Source: Acidiferrobacterales bacterium (GTDB lineage: Bacteria > Pseudomonadota > Gammaproteobacteria > Arenicellales > JAJDZL01). From it: a stretch of DNA of 59,776 bases. Below are positions 36,037-45,319 of this stretch, piece by piece. The position numbers were made by a program, and so were the translations under genes. Position 1 is the stretch's first letter. Every line of letters starts with the position of its first letter. The stretch covers positions 1-59,776 of the forward strand of contig JAPPIB010000048.1 of assembly GCA_028820695.1 (NCBI GenBank). The letters are read 5' to 3'. A model generated the notes under the pieces. The model was given only the letters and a program-made list of their open reading frames with translations, made no database searches and was not told where the DNA came from.

Positions 36037-36052
36037 GTTAAGAATCGGTTAA
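36037..36052. promoter_or_regulatory. GTTAA direct repeat upstream of degP (OmpR-type box)
   Basis: Two GTTAA elements start 11 bases apart, the helical-repeat spacing of OmpR-family half-sites (compare TTAA-N7-TTAA in PmrA/QseB boxes). The box is about 70 bases upstream of the degP start and 40 bases before the divergent oxidase. It is a pattern match only. Confidence 0.35.
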
Positions 36053-36092
36053 TGTTTTCGACTTTGAAACGTTGGTGCGGACCGACCCTGCA

Positions 36093-37289
36093 ATGAATTG
36101 CACCCGACATGGCTTGAGCTTCGACGTCGTGATTGTCGGCGGTGGAATTATCGGCAGTGCGATCGCTTACTTTATCTCCTCGGATTCCGATTTCGACGGT
36201 TCAGTTGCGGTCATCGAGAAAGACCCGACCTACAGCGATGGAGCCACCGCACGCTCAGTGGGCTCGATCCGCCAGCAGTTTTCCACACCGGAGAACATAA
36301 AAATCTCGCAATACGGTTTCGAATTTCTCAAAAACGCCGGAACCGAATTGCAGGTGCACGGTACAAGTCCGGAAATCAACCTGACTGAATCGTCATACCT
36401 CATCTTGGCCACCGAGGATGGGATCGGACAGCTTCGGTCCGCGCACGACATTCAGCTCAGCTGCAACGCGTCGGTGGACTTCATGAATGCGCAAGAAGTC
36501 TCGCGCAGGTTTCCGTGGCTCAACACAGATGGAATTGCCGCCGGTTGTCAGGGGCGCGGCAGTGAAGGCTGGTTTGACCCCTACAGCATGCTGATGGCGT
36601 TCAAGAACAAGTCTCGTTCACTCGGGGTATGCTATATCGAAGAGGAGGCCGTCGCGGTGCGGCACAAGGACAATCTCGTCATCGCGGTGGAACTGGCGTC
36701 CGGTACCGAAGTCGCCTGTGATCTGATCGTCAATGCCGCCGGTGCCCGATCCGGCCTTTTTGCCCGCCTGTCAGGCATTCCCCTGCCTGTCGCCCCCAGG
36801 AAAAGATGCGTCTTTTCCTTCAAGGCTGCCGCGCCGATCGACAATCTGCCGCTTGTGGCAGATCCGGCGGGATTCTATGTACGACCGGATGGTGACAGTT
36901 ATCTTTGCGGATGGACACCAGCGAAAACGGACCCGGATCCGGACAGTGATTCCCTGGTGGTGGACTACGAGATTTTTGACGAGATTCTGTGGCCGGCACT
37001 GGCCCATCGTATTCCCCGGTTTGAGGCGATCCGACTCGACAGGGCCTGGGCCGGACATTATGACTACAACACGCTCGACCAGAACGGAATCATCGGCAGA
37101 CATCCTGAAATCCCAAACTATTTCGTTGCGACCGGATTCAGCGGGCACGGCGTTCAGCAGGCACCGGCAGTCGGTCGGGCTGTTTCAGAACTGATAATCC
37201 GCGGTCGGTATGTCTCAATTGACCTGACCAATCTGGGTTATGAGAGAGTGCTCAGCAACACAGGGTACCCGGAGCACAACATCATCTGA
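36093..37289 (+). CDS. FAD-dependent DAO-family oxidoreductase (sarcosine/dimethylglycine-type)
   Basis: The product of about 398 residues has the dinucleotide fold VVIVGGGIIGSAIAYF, GATARSVGSIRQQFS and DLIVNAAGARS, and the C-terminal FAD motif ATGFSGHGVQQAPAVGRA. This is the group containing sarcosine oxidase beta, dimethylglycine dehydrogenase-like and FOXRED1 proteins. If the substrate is an N-methylated amine, the by-product would be formaldehyde, which fae could use (inference). The ATG seven codons after the first possible TTG is preferred. It is divergent from degP. Confidence 0.85.
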   Translation: MNCTRHGLSFDVVIVGGGIIGSAIAYFISSDSDFDGSVAVIEKDPTYSDGATARSVGSIRQQFSTPENIKISQYGFEFLKNAGTELQVHGTSPEINLTESSYLILATEDGIGQLRSAHDIQLSCNASVDFMNAQEVSRRFPWLNTDGIAAGCQGRGSEGWFDPYSMLMAFKNKSRSLGVCYIEEEAVAVRHKDNLVIAVELASGTEVACDLIVNAAGARSGLFARLSGIPLPVAPRKRCVFSFKAAAPIDNLPLVADPAGFYVRPDGDSYLCGWTPAKTDPDPDSDSLVVDYEIFDEILWPALAHRIPRFEAIRLDRAWAGHYDYNTLDQNGIIGRHPEIPNYFVATGFSGHGVQQAPAVGRAVSELIIRGRYVSIDLTNLGYERVLSNTGYPEHNII

Positions 37290-37317
37290 TCCGAAGCGAC
37301 CCGAAACAGGGCACCCG

Positions 37318-37935
37318 TCAGGCGGGAATGCTGAACTTCTCCTTCAGGCTTTCGGGGACCGGGCGTATCACCCCGGACCCTCCGGGCAGCACATTGCGAA
37401 TCTCCGACAGAGCCAGATCAAAATCATCGTTTACAACCAGATAATCGTAGTCAACGCAGTGTTGCATGTCATCCATAGCGGCGGTCAGTCGCCTCTCGAT
37501 GGTATTGTCCGAGTCCCGTCCACGACCGATCAGGCGCTGTCTCAAGACCTCAATGGAAGGCGGCAGGACAAATACCTTGATGATGTTCGCAAACCTGGCC
37601 TCGACCTGCCTTGCTCCCTGCCAGTCGATCTCTAGAACTACATTTTTTCCTGATTCGAGTTCCCGCATGACCGTCTGGCGGGCGGTGCCGTAGTAGTTGT
37701 CGTATACCTGTGCGTACTCCAGGAACTCACCGGCCTCGATCATGCGTCTGAACTCCTGTTCGGTCACAAAATGATATTCGCGTCCGTCGACTTCATTGTC
37801 GCCGATTGTTCGGGTGGTGTGGGACACCGAAAGGACGACCCGGTCGGTATTTTCGACCAGGGCTCGGGCGAGGCTGGACTTGCCGGCTCCCGACGCCGCC
37901 GAGATGACGATGAGCGCGGATTCAGTTGCCGGCAT
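37318..37935 (-). CDS. gmk: Guanylate kinase
   Basis: Gmk phosphorylates GMP to GDP. The 205-residue protein has the P-loop ISAASGAGKSSL, the GMP-binding SVSHTTRTIGDNEVDGREYH and LEIDWQGARQV. It lies six bases after yicC on the same strand, the common yicC-gmk order. The usual rpoZ-spoT genes do not follow. It is convergent with the oxidase gene. Confidence 0.97.
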   Translation of the reverse strand: MPATESALIVISAASGAGKSSLARALVENTDRVVLSVSHTTRTIGDNEVDGREYHFVTEQEFRRMIEAGEFLEYAQVYDNYYGTARQTVMRELESGKNVVLEIDWQGARQVEARFANIIKVFVLPPSIEVLRQRLIGRGRDSDNTIERRLTAAMDDMQHCVDYDYLVVNDDFDLALSEIRNVLPGGSGVIRPVPESLKEKFSIPA

Positions 37936-37940
37936 TGCAG

Positions 37941-38807
37941 CTACACGATGTTCTGAATCTCTTCACGGATTTGCTCCAGTACAACTTTCATGTCAATCAT
38001 CAACGCACCAAGCGGTTGATATGCGCACTTCGCAGAGATGGTATTGGCCTCCCGGCTAAGTTCCTGGAGAATAAACCCCAATCTCTTGCCGGCGACCTCC
38101 TCTTGGAGCAACACGCGCTCCAGCTCAACCGCATGCAAGCGAAAGCGCTCGACTTCCTCACTGACATCACCTTTCATCAAGGCGATGGCGATTTCCTGAG
38201 CCACCCGCTCCGGGTCAACATCGAATTCAAGCGCCTGCAACCGACTCTCCAATCGCTCACGCTCCGCCTGCACGGCCGCCTCGACCATCTCAACCATCTG
38301 ATCCTGGTATCGGGAGAGTTCACCGATCTTCCCGTTAAGCAGCATCCGAATCTGACCGCCCTCCCGCAGACGATCGCCCTTGAGTTCAGTCAGCAACTCT
38401 TCGAAGGCTGCCATGACAGTCTCGTCGAGTCGGGTGTTCTCCTGTGTGGCCGATTTGAGCACACCCGGCCAACTGAGGAGATCGCGAGCCGACATGGGCG
38501 AAGAATCCGGAGCGAGTTCCTGAACTGAATGCACATGCCTGAGTACGTTGTCCAACGCTTTGGGGTCCACTTCCTGCAGATCAGACTGGGCAGCTGAGTC
38601 ATCGAATCTCAACGTGATGTCAATTCTGCCGCGGCTGAAACCGGTTGAGAGCAACTTTCGGCATTCCGCTTCCAGCGGTGCGAACCTTTCCGGCACTCGA
38701 ACTGACAGGTCCAAGCCGCGATGATTGAGCGATCGCGCCTGCCACTGAACAACCCCCCATTGTGTCTCGACGATTCGCGTCGCGAATCCGGTCATGCTGG
38801 ATATCAT
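37941..38807 (-). CDS. yicC: YicC family endoribonuclease-like protein
   Basis: A 288-residue protein with the YicC N-terminus MISSMTGFA and the C-terminal DUF1732 region, including GKRLGFILQELSREANTISAK. E. coli YicC is reported to take part in RNA decay. All conserved regions appear intact. It forms a two-gene unit with gmk. The upstream gap of about 170 bases is AT-rich and shared with a divergent Rieske gene. Confidence 0.94.
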   Translation of the reverse strand: MISSMTGFATRIVETQWGVVQWQARSLNHRGLDLSVRVPERFAPLEAECRKLLSTGFSRGRIDITLRFDDSAAQSDLQEVDPKALDNVLRHVHSVQELAPDSSPMSARDLLSWPGVLKSATQENTRLDETVMAAFEELLTELKGDRLREGGQIRMLLNGKIGELSRYQDQMVEMVEAAVQAERERLESRLQALEFDVDPERVAQEIAIALMKGDVSEEVERFRLHAVELERVLLQEEVAGKRLGFILQELSREANTISAKCAYQPLGALMIDMKVVLEQIREEIQNIV

Positions 38808-38976
38808 CTCACTTTCAACCTATGTACAACCCATCAGCTCATGCATGGTTCGTCGTGACCACGCAATCAAATCCAAAAATATAATCCAACTGTTTTCTAT
38901 AATTCCTGTGAAATTTTTTCATTACTCCTGAAAGCATCATCGCTTTCATTCATTTGCCGCGAACACTATAGGAATC

Positions 38977-39300
38977 ATGAACGATACCAATCTTGAAAAC
39001 TGCCACTACGCTGCAGAAATTTCCGACCTCGAAGACAGGGAACCTTATCCGGTTGATATCGCAGGTGAGGAAATCGCCCTTGTTTTGATGGACGACAACA
39101 TCTTTGCGATCAACAATATCTGCACACATGAATATGCCTGCCTTTCAGATGGGTATATCGAAGATGACCGCATTGTGTGCCCGCTTCATCTCGCTGAATT
39201 CGAAGTCAGGACCGGCGCGGTAGTCGAAGATCCCGCGGAAGAGGACTTGCAGACGTATCCGGTGGTTGTTTCCGAAGGCAAGGTTTACGTCCAGGTTTGA
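38977..39300 (+). CDS. Rieske-type [2Fe-2S] ferredoxin
   Basis: 107 residues with the Rieske cluster motifs C-T-H (ICTHEYACLSDG) and C-P-L-H (IVCPLHLAEFEV). This is the size of ferredoxin components of aromatic-ring or nitrite-type oxygenase systems. No oxygenase or reductase subunit is adjacent, so its partner is unknown. A TATAAT sequence lies about 75 bases upstream but without a good -35. Confidence 0.9.
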   Translation: MNDTNLENCHYAAEISDLEDREPYPVDIAGEEIALVLMDDNIFAINNICTHEYACLSDGYIEDDRIVCPLHLAEFEVRTGAVVEDPAEEDLQTYPVVVSEGKVYVQV

Positions 39301-39322
39301 CGCACAGATTCATTGTGCGAAT

Positions 39323-40609
39323 TCACGACGAGCCAAGCAGCTGATCGATCAGTCCTGCGGCCTTGCGTCTGCCGTCTGCCGCTTGCATATGCGCACTGGT
39401 CGCGACCAGCCGAGTGCGCATGTCCTCATCTGTAATCAGGGTGCGCAAGGCTGAGACGAATTCACCATCGGTCCAATTGGCCCGGTGCATCTTGAGACCG
39501 TGACCGGTTTCCTGAACCCGGGTGGCATTGTCATGCCCGTCCCATACATACGGCATGATCAGGGCGGGTTTGCCGAAGTAGAGACATTCGTTGAAACTAT
39601 TGTTGCCACCGTGATGTATGACCGCGTCCACCTGGGAGATAACCGACGGTTGAGGATACCATGAGGCAATGTGGACATTGCCGGGCAGCTCGCGGTACGC
39701 GTCCGAATAATCACCGACATTGACCAGCACCCTGAATTCGTGCTGACCCAACACCTCGATCATACGATTGAGAAGATCGGTGTCACCGGAGCCCAGACTC
39801 CCGAAACTCAAATAGATCAGGGGACATTCATTCTGATCTCCGAAGTCAGGAATGGTGTAGGCCTCTTCTGACCGCACACAACCCTCAAGATATTGAAATC
39901 TTGCCGGGTCCAGACTGTTTTTCCTTCGATACTGCAGAGGTTCCGGGTACAGCAGCAGATTCATGTAGGGCGATGCCTCAAAAAACTCGCCGAGTGGATA
40001 GGGCGTCTCACCACAGGATCCGATAAAGTCATTGAAGTCGTCGTGTATCGGCTTGATCACCTCATTGAAGCGGCTGTTATAAGCGTCGAAGCAGGCCCGG
40101 TCTGACTCGCCGCAACCTGACAGATGGGGCGGAATCCAGGGATCTGTGATTTCATTCTCACTGCAGGAAATGATGCGAATCCATGGGACACCGAAGCGTT
40201 TCGCGGCGGGAAACAGAACTACATTGTCGATACAGATCAGATCCGGATTCAATTCACCCAGTACCCCGGGCAAATCCTTTTCGGCCCATTTGGCGGTGTC
40301 GACAATGGCCTCCCAGCACTCCTTGACATAATTGTCTATCTGTTCATGTGGAGTGAGGTTGAAGTTCGGAATGTGCCCATCAATGAATGTCGACCAGTAC
40401 TTGGCCATCTGTTCCGCGGACATCGGCTCGGAAAGGTTTACGATTCTGCATTCGAAACCGTATCCTTCATAAACCTCCGCAAATCCCGGGTCGGTGAGAA
40501 ACACACAACGATGTCCCAAATCCCTGCACGCTTGGGCGATCCCGACAGAATTCAGCGCCGGTCCGAATGCCTCTTCTGGAAAAAAAGCGATTGTTTTGCG
40601 GGTTTCCAT
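39323..40609 (-). CDS. GT1/UGT-like glycosyltransferase
   Basis: 428 residues with GT-B architecture. The N-terminal domain starts KTIAFFPEEAFGPALN. The C-terminal donor domain has YLSFGSLGSG, the W-x-P-Q segment SWYPQPSVISQ and the nucleotide-sugar site VIHHGGNNSFNECLYFGKPA ending with PYVWDGHDN. Relatives glycosylate lipids, macrolides or other small acceptors. The acceptor cannot be predicted. It is convergent with the Rieske gene and divergent from the RND pump genes. Confidence 0.85.
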   Translation of the reverse strand: METRKTIAFFPEEAFGPALNSVGIAQACRDLGHRCVFLTDPGFAEVYEGYGFECRIVNLSEPMSAEQMAKYWSTFIDGHIPNFNLTPHEQIDNYVKECWEAIVDTAKWAEKDLPGVLGELNPDLICIDNVVLFPAAKRFGVPWIRIISCSENEITDPWIPPHLSGCGESDRACFDAYNSRFNEVIKPIHDDFNDFIGSCGETPYPLGEFFEASPYMNLLLYPEPLQYRRKNSLDPARFQYLEGCVRSEEAYTIPDFGDQNECPLIYLSFGSLGSGDTDLLNRMIEVLGQHEFRVLVNVGDYSDAYRELPGNVHIASWYPQPSVISQVDAVIHHGGNNSFNECLYFGKPALIMPYVWDGHDNATRVQETGHGLKMHRANWTDGEFVSALRTLITDEDMRTRLVATSAHMQAADGRRKAAGLIDQLLGSS

Positions 40610-40796
40610 GGGCTGATCCTCCTAAGTTCCTGTCATGCCGTTCGAATTCACCGCGACTATTGTAATCGGTATATCGAGGTGAGCGCAGTATCTGATAGTG
40701 ATCGACAACAGGAAAACGGCATGAACGGGCCGGGGGCGGGCTGGCCGGATGGCGACCTCGCAACTTCACACTTCGCCCCAAGCGTCCAATTCTATA

Positions 40797-42107
40797 ATGT
40801 ACAAGGCCTTAGCCTTTCATCATCTGTATTTTCAAGCCGGTCAGCCGTCAACATTGCCCCAGTTTCTGAAAAGATTCGTTAAGTTTCTCATTCCAGTCGT
40901 AATCATTGCTGCCGGCGTAGTGGGATTTGGCCTGCTGAAAGTCGAGGAAGTCCAAGAGCAGCCCGAGGTACAGGAGGAACGCGCATGGCTCGTCGACACC
41001 CAGGCGATCGAGAAGCAGACGATCAATCCATCAGTCAGGCTCTATGGGCGTGTGGTAACCCCGACATTCTCCACCCTGAGCGCAATTGTGGACGGGGAGA
41101 TCATCCAGGTCAATGTCAAATCCGGTCAGTCGGTTGAAGCCGGAGACGTGCTGATTCGATTGGATTCAAGGAATCTGGAAACCCAGTTGCGGCAGGCTGA
41201 AGCGGAATTGCGCAGGGTCCAGGCATCCATTGCCAGAGAGTCGCAGCGACTTGTCACTGACCAGGAGATTCTGGAACACGAGAAAAGACTTCTGCAACTG
41301 GCGAATGAATCTCTCGAACGTGCACGAACGCTCAAGAGCCGCAATCTGATCGCCCAGGCCGATTTTGATTCGTTCGAACGTGCGGAACAACAGGCTCACC
41401 TTGCGGTCACTGCCAGGGAGGCGGCGATTCGGGAATATGACAGCCGTGTGGCTGTAATCGAAGCCGACGTCGAACGCATCCAGGCGTCACTCGACAAGAC
41501 TCGGCTCGATATTGAGGATACGGTCATCTCCGCACCCTATACCGGTCGTGTTACAGAGGTTCTTGTCGGAGTCGGAAACCAAGTCAGAAATGGCACCCAA
41601 TTGCTGTCCATGTATGATCACAATAATCTGGAAGTGCTCTCGATGATCCCGAATCGCTACGTCAGCGAGATTCGAAATTCCGTAGCTGACGGTTACCACC
41701 CTCAAGCCGCGGCGGAACTGGACGATCACGTGCTGAAACTTACATTCGACCGTCTGGGATCAATAGTTGATCGGGGTCGCGGCGGGGTCGACGCATATTT
41801 CGGCCTGGTCACAAATCCACTGCAACCGGAACTGTCCCGATCCATTCAACTTGTACTGACCCTGTCGCCGGTAGCGGACGCTTTCGCAATTCCCTATCGG
41901 GCTGTTTTCGGACTGGACAGGGTATACAAGATCGAAGCGGGCGCGCTGAAATCAGTGACCATCAAGCGCCACGGTCAGGTCTTCCGTAACGGAACCTCCC
42001 TGGTGGTCGCGACAAGCGACGGACTCACGGATGGCGACGTACTGGTGACGACCCAGCTGACGAACGCAATTGATGGGCTCAAGGTCAAACCCTACGACGG
42101 TGGGTAA
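40797..42107 (+). CDS. RND efflux pump membrane-fusion (adaptor) subunit
   Basis: About 436 residues. One N-terminal membrane anchor (FLIPVVIIAAGVVGFGLL) is followed by a lipoyl domain half (VDGEIIQVNVKSGQSVEAGD), a long coiled-coil hairpin rich in Glu, Arg and Gln (about 130-230), and the second lipoyl half with beta-barrel (ISAPYTGRVTEVLVGVGNQV). It bridges the inner-membrane pump to an outer-membrane channel. No TolC-like gene is adjacent. It sits 21 bases before the pump gene. Confidence 0.9.
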   Translation: MYKALAFHHLYFQAGQPSTLPQFLKRFVKFLIPVVIIAAGVVGFGLLKVEEVQEQPEVQEERAWLVDTQAIEKQTINPSVRLYGRVVTPTFSTLSAIVDGEIIQVNVKSGQSVEAGDVLIRLDSRNLETQLRQAEAELRRVQASIARESQRLVTDQEILEHEKRLLQLANESLERARTLKSRNLIAQADFDSFERAEQQAHLAVTAREAAIREYDSRVAVIEADVERIQASLDKTRLDIEDTVISAPYTGRVTEVLVGVGNQVRNGTQLLSMYDHNNLEVLSMIPNRYVSEIRNSVADGYHPQAAAELDDHVLKLTFDRLGSIVDRGRGGVDAYFGLVTNPLQPELSRSIQLVLTLSPVADAFAIPYRAVFGLDRVYKIEAGALKSVTIKRHGQVFRNGTSLVVATSDGLTDGDVLVTTQLTNAIDGLKVKPYDGG

Positions 42108-42128
42108 TGCCCGACCGTCTGTTGTCCA

Positions 42129-45100
42129 ATGGCGTACCAACCCAGCCAGCAAAGACACTTTCTTGAACTGATTGCGGCGCATCCGGTTGCCGTGAATGTG
42201 TTCATGGTCGTCATACTGGCGGTCGGGGCGTTCTCGATATCGAGGTTGAACATTCAGTTCCTCCCGGAGATCCAGGTCAACTTCATAACCGTCACCACCA
42301 ATTGGCCGGGTGCGGCTGCCGAAGATGTCGAGCGGTCGATTACGAATCGTCTGGAACTTGACCTCAAGAATCTTGATGAACTCAAGCAGATGACGTCCTA
42401 CTCGAGTTTGGGAAGTTCTGTTGTGGTACTCGAGTACGGGGAGAATGCTGACATTGACACGGCCAAAGATGATGTGTCGCGCATTGTCGACCCGCTGGTC
42501 AGGCTGCTGCCGGAAAACGCCGAGCGGCCGGAAATTGTCGCCTTGAGAATCTATGAAGATGTCGCAAGACTGATTGTCTCCGCCCCTTCTCTCGAACAGC
42601 TGAGAACTCTCGCCAATGAGTTCCGGGACGAGCTGTTGAGAAGAGGAATTGAGAGGATTGAGATTCTGGGATTGCCGCAAGAGGAGATCGCCATTCAGAT
42701 TCCCGGTGAGTCGCTTCGCGATCTGGGACTGTCGCTCAATCAGATCGGGCGCATCATTCAGTCGCAATCCAAGGATGAATCGATCGGAATTTCCGGTCGG
42801 GATGACGCCGCCCGACAAATTCGGGTTTTGGACCAGCGGCGCGATTACATCGAGTTTGAGCAGGTGCCCATCGCTGCGGATTCAGACGGACGCCTGATCA
42901 TGCTCTCCGACATCGCAACGATCGAGCAGCGGCCCAAACCGGATCAATTGCAGGCCTCGTTCAAAAACCGACCGGCGGTTGAGTTGCGCATCAAGCGATT
43001 GGGATCCGGTGATACCCTGAAAAGCGCCAAGATATTGAAGGATTGGAAAGCTGAGGCCGAGTCCGTCCTTCCAGCCGATGTGGAGCTTTCCATATACACT
43101 GATCAGTCGATCTCGCTTCAGGGACGGCTCGACACGCTGGTCAATAACGGGTTGATCGGCCTTTTGCTGGTACTGGTTGTTCTTTATCTGTTTCTCAACG
43201 CGAGACTGGCGTTCTGGGTTGCTGTGGGCATTCCCATAGCGCTGTCTGGCGCACTGGCCCTCCTTCTTGCCCTCGGCGGAACACTGAACATGATTACGAT
43301 GTTTGGCTTTATCATGACCATCGGCATTCTTGTAGACGATGCCATTGTTGTCGGTGAGGAAGCCCTGAGTCAGTTCGAGGAGAAGCCCCATCCACTCAAA
43401 GCGGCCTACGGCGCGGCACGCCGTCTGCTGATTCCGGTTCTGGCTGCATCTTTGACGACGATACTGGCATTTTTACCTGTCATCCTGGCCACCGGCGTGA
43501 TCGGGACTTTTCTGGGATTTATCGCGCTCGTAGTTGTCTGCGTCGTCCTGACATCGCTGATCGAGGCCTTTCTGATCCTTCCGGGCCACCTGCGGGGATC
43601 GTTCCAAAAAATGCAATACAACATCGCCCGTGCCAAGTCAACCGTCATGGATCGGATACTGAGTGTGGTCCGGGATCGCTGGTATCGCTCAGCACTCAAG
43701 CTCTCGATCAGACATCCGATTACAGTGATTGCAACCGGCATTTCGCTTCTGATCCTCACCGTGGGCCTGTTTACATCCGGGCGCCTGAGCTACAGTTTCT
43801 TCCCCACTCCGGAATTGAACCTGCTGTTCGCGAATGTAAGCTTTTCAGCTGGCACTCCGGAAAAGACTGTCGACGAGTACATGGAGTACGCCTATGACGC
43901 GCTGCTTGAAACCGAGTCGGATTTGGGAGGCAACCTCATCGTTTCGTCATTGATTTTTCACGGTGCCAATTTCAATGTCAGCAGCGACTCCCTGATCAGG
44001 GGGTCCAACAACGGAAACATCATGGTCGACCTGGTTCATTCGGACGATCGGGATGTGCGCACGACGGAATTTGTCCGTCGATGGGAGAGCAAGCTCAAGC
44101 ACGTCCCCGGACTTGAGAAATTGGTGGTGGTGACACCTCTCGGCGGTCCGCCCGGGCGGGATGTCGAGGTCCGGTTCAGCGGTTCAGATAAGACTGTTGT
44201 CAAGAGTGCAGCCCTCGAACTGAGTGAGTATCTGCGAGAGATACCGGGGGTGTATGCAATCGAGGACGATACAAGCTACGGCAGACAGCAGCAGATACTG
44301 TCGCTGACACCTCTGGGCGAGGCGCTTGGCCTGTCAGTCGCTGATGTCAGTCAACAGTTGCGGGCATCAATCGAGGGGTTGACTCTGCAGTCATTCACAA
44401 CCCGGAATCAGGAGATTGATGTCAGGCTTATGCTCCCTGACAGTGAAAAACACCAACTCAGCGAATTTGAGAATATTCATGTCATACTTCCGTCCGGGGA
44501 GTCCATCGCGTTGCTTGATGTCGTTGAGATAGAAAGTAGCAGGGGGTTCGATACGTTGCGGCACGCCGACGGCGAATTTGCGATTGAAGTCAATGCCAGC
44601 GTAGACCCCCGAATTGCCAATATTACAGATGTGTCAACTTTTCTCGACGAGGAGGTGCGCCCGGCAATCATCGCCAAACATGGGGTGAAGTGGTCGGTCG
44701 GCTCCCGACAGGAGGATCAGGAGCGCACTGAGGAATCAATGAGAAATGGGTTTATCCTTGCGATGGCCCTGATCTACCTGACCTTGGCACTGGTATTCGG
44801 TTCCTATATCTGGCCTGTCGTAGTCATGCTGACCATTCCATTCGGCATTGTCGGCGCACTATGGGGACATCTTTTCCTTGGACTGGATTTCACGATCCTG
44901 ACAATGCTGGGCATCATCGGGCTCTCGGGAATCGTGGTGAACAATGCGATCGTCCTGATCGTCTTTTACAAACAGAACCGGTACGACGCCGGAAAGAATC
45001 TCGAGCAAGCCATGCTGGACGCCGGATGTCAGCGGCTGCGACCGATCGTCCTATCCAGCCTGACCACCATCGTAGGACTGACGCCGCTTCTGTTCGAGAA

Positions 45101-45284
45101 GTCAACTCAGGCACAGTTCCTCATTCCGATGGCCGCAACGCTGGTATTCGGACTCGCATTCTCAACCGTGCTGGTGCTGTTTTTCATCCCGTCACTGCTT
45201 GCTGTGATCGAAAGGATACTGGACCGACTGCGGCGGTCGGAACCTGGACTTGAGGGTGCCGAGGAAGTCAGCGAATCAGCATGA
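42129..45284 (+). CDS. RND family efflux transporter permease
   Basis: The 1051-residue product has the RND plan: TM1 near the N-terminus, a large periplasmic loop, TM2-6, a second loop, TM7-12. Typical motifs are SRLNIQFLPEIQVNFITVTT, the TM4 stretch FIMTIGILVDDAIVVGEEAL and the duplicate GIIGLSGIVVNNAIVLIVF. The TM4 Asp pair for proton relay (VDDA) is present. It is of the AcrB-like HAE type; the substrate is unknown. It forms an operon with the adaptor gene. Confidence 0.93.
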   Translation: MAYQPSQQRHFLELIAAHPVAVNVFMVVILAVGAFSISRLNIQFLPEIQVNFITVTTNWPGAAAEDVERSITNRLELDLKNLDELKQMTSYSSLGSSVVVLEYGENADIDTAKDDVSRIVDPLVRLLPENAERPEIVALRIYEDVARLIVSAPSLEQLRTLANEFRDELLRRGIERIEILGLPQEEIAIQIPGESLRDLGLSLNQIGRIIQSQSKDESIGISGRDDAARQIRVLDQRRDYIEFEQVPIAADSDGRLIMLSDIATIEQRPKPDQLQASFKNRPAVELRIKRLGSGDTLKSAKILKDWKAEAESVLPADVELSIYTDQSISLQGRLDTLVNNGLIGLLLVLVVLYLFLNARLAFWVAVGIPIALSGALALLLALGGTLNMITMFGFIMTIGILVDDAIVVGEEALSQFEEKPHPLKAAYGAARRLLIPVLAASLTTILAFLPVILATGVIGTFLGFIALVVVCVVLTSLIEAFLILPGHLRGSFQKMQYNIARAKSTVMDRILSVVRDRWYRSALKLSIRHPITVIATGISLLILTVGLFTSGRLSYSFFPTPELNLLFANVSFSAGTPEKTVDEYMEYAYDALLETESDLGGNLIVSSLIFHGANFNVSSDSLIRGSNNGNIMVDLVHSDDRDVRTTEFVRRWESKLKHVPGLEKLVVVTPLGGPPGRDVEVRFSGSDKTVVKSAALELSEYLREIPGVYAIEDDTSYGRQQQILSLTPLGEALGLSVADVSQQLRASIEGLTLQSFTTRNQEIDVRLMLPDSEKHQLSEFENIHVILPSGESIALLDVVEIESSRGFDTLRHADGEFAIEVNASVDPRIANITDVSTFLDEEVRPAIIAKHGVKWSVGSRQEDQERTEESMRNGFILAMALIYLTLALVFGSYIWPVVVMLTIPFGIVGALWGHLFLGLDFTILTMLGIIGLSGIVVNNAIVLIVFYKQNRYDAGKNLEQAMLDAGCQRLRPIVLSSLTTIVGLTPLLFEKSTQAQFLIPMAATLVFGLAFSTVLVLFFIPSLLAVIERILDRLRRSEPGLEGAEEVSESA

Positions 45285-45319
45285 GACCGTGCGGCGGCGC
45301 TTTGCTGCGACAAGAGTTC

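Noticed and set aside
38898..38903. TATAAT upstream of the Rieske gene as a promoter
   Set aside because: No acceptable -35 at 16-18 bases, and A/T-rich gaps often contain this word by chance.
42882..43391. Long antisense frames within the RND pump gene
   Set aside because: Mirror frames of a well-conserved transporter; low-complexity Gln/His/Arg content and no motif.
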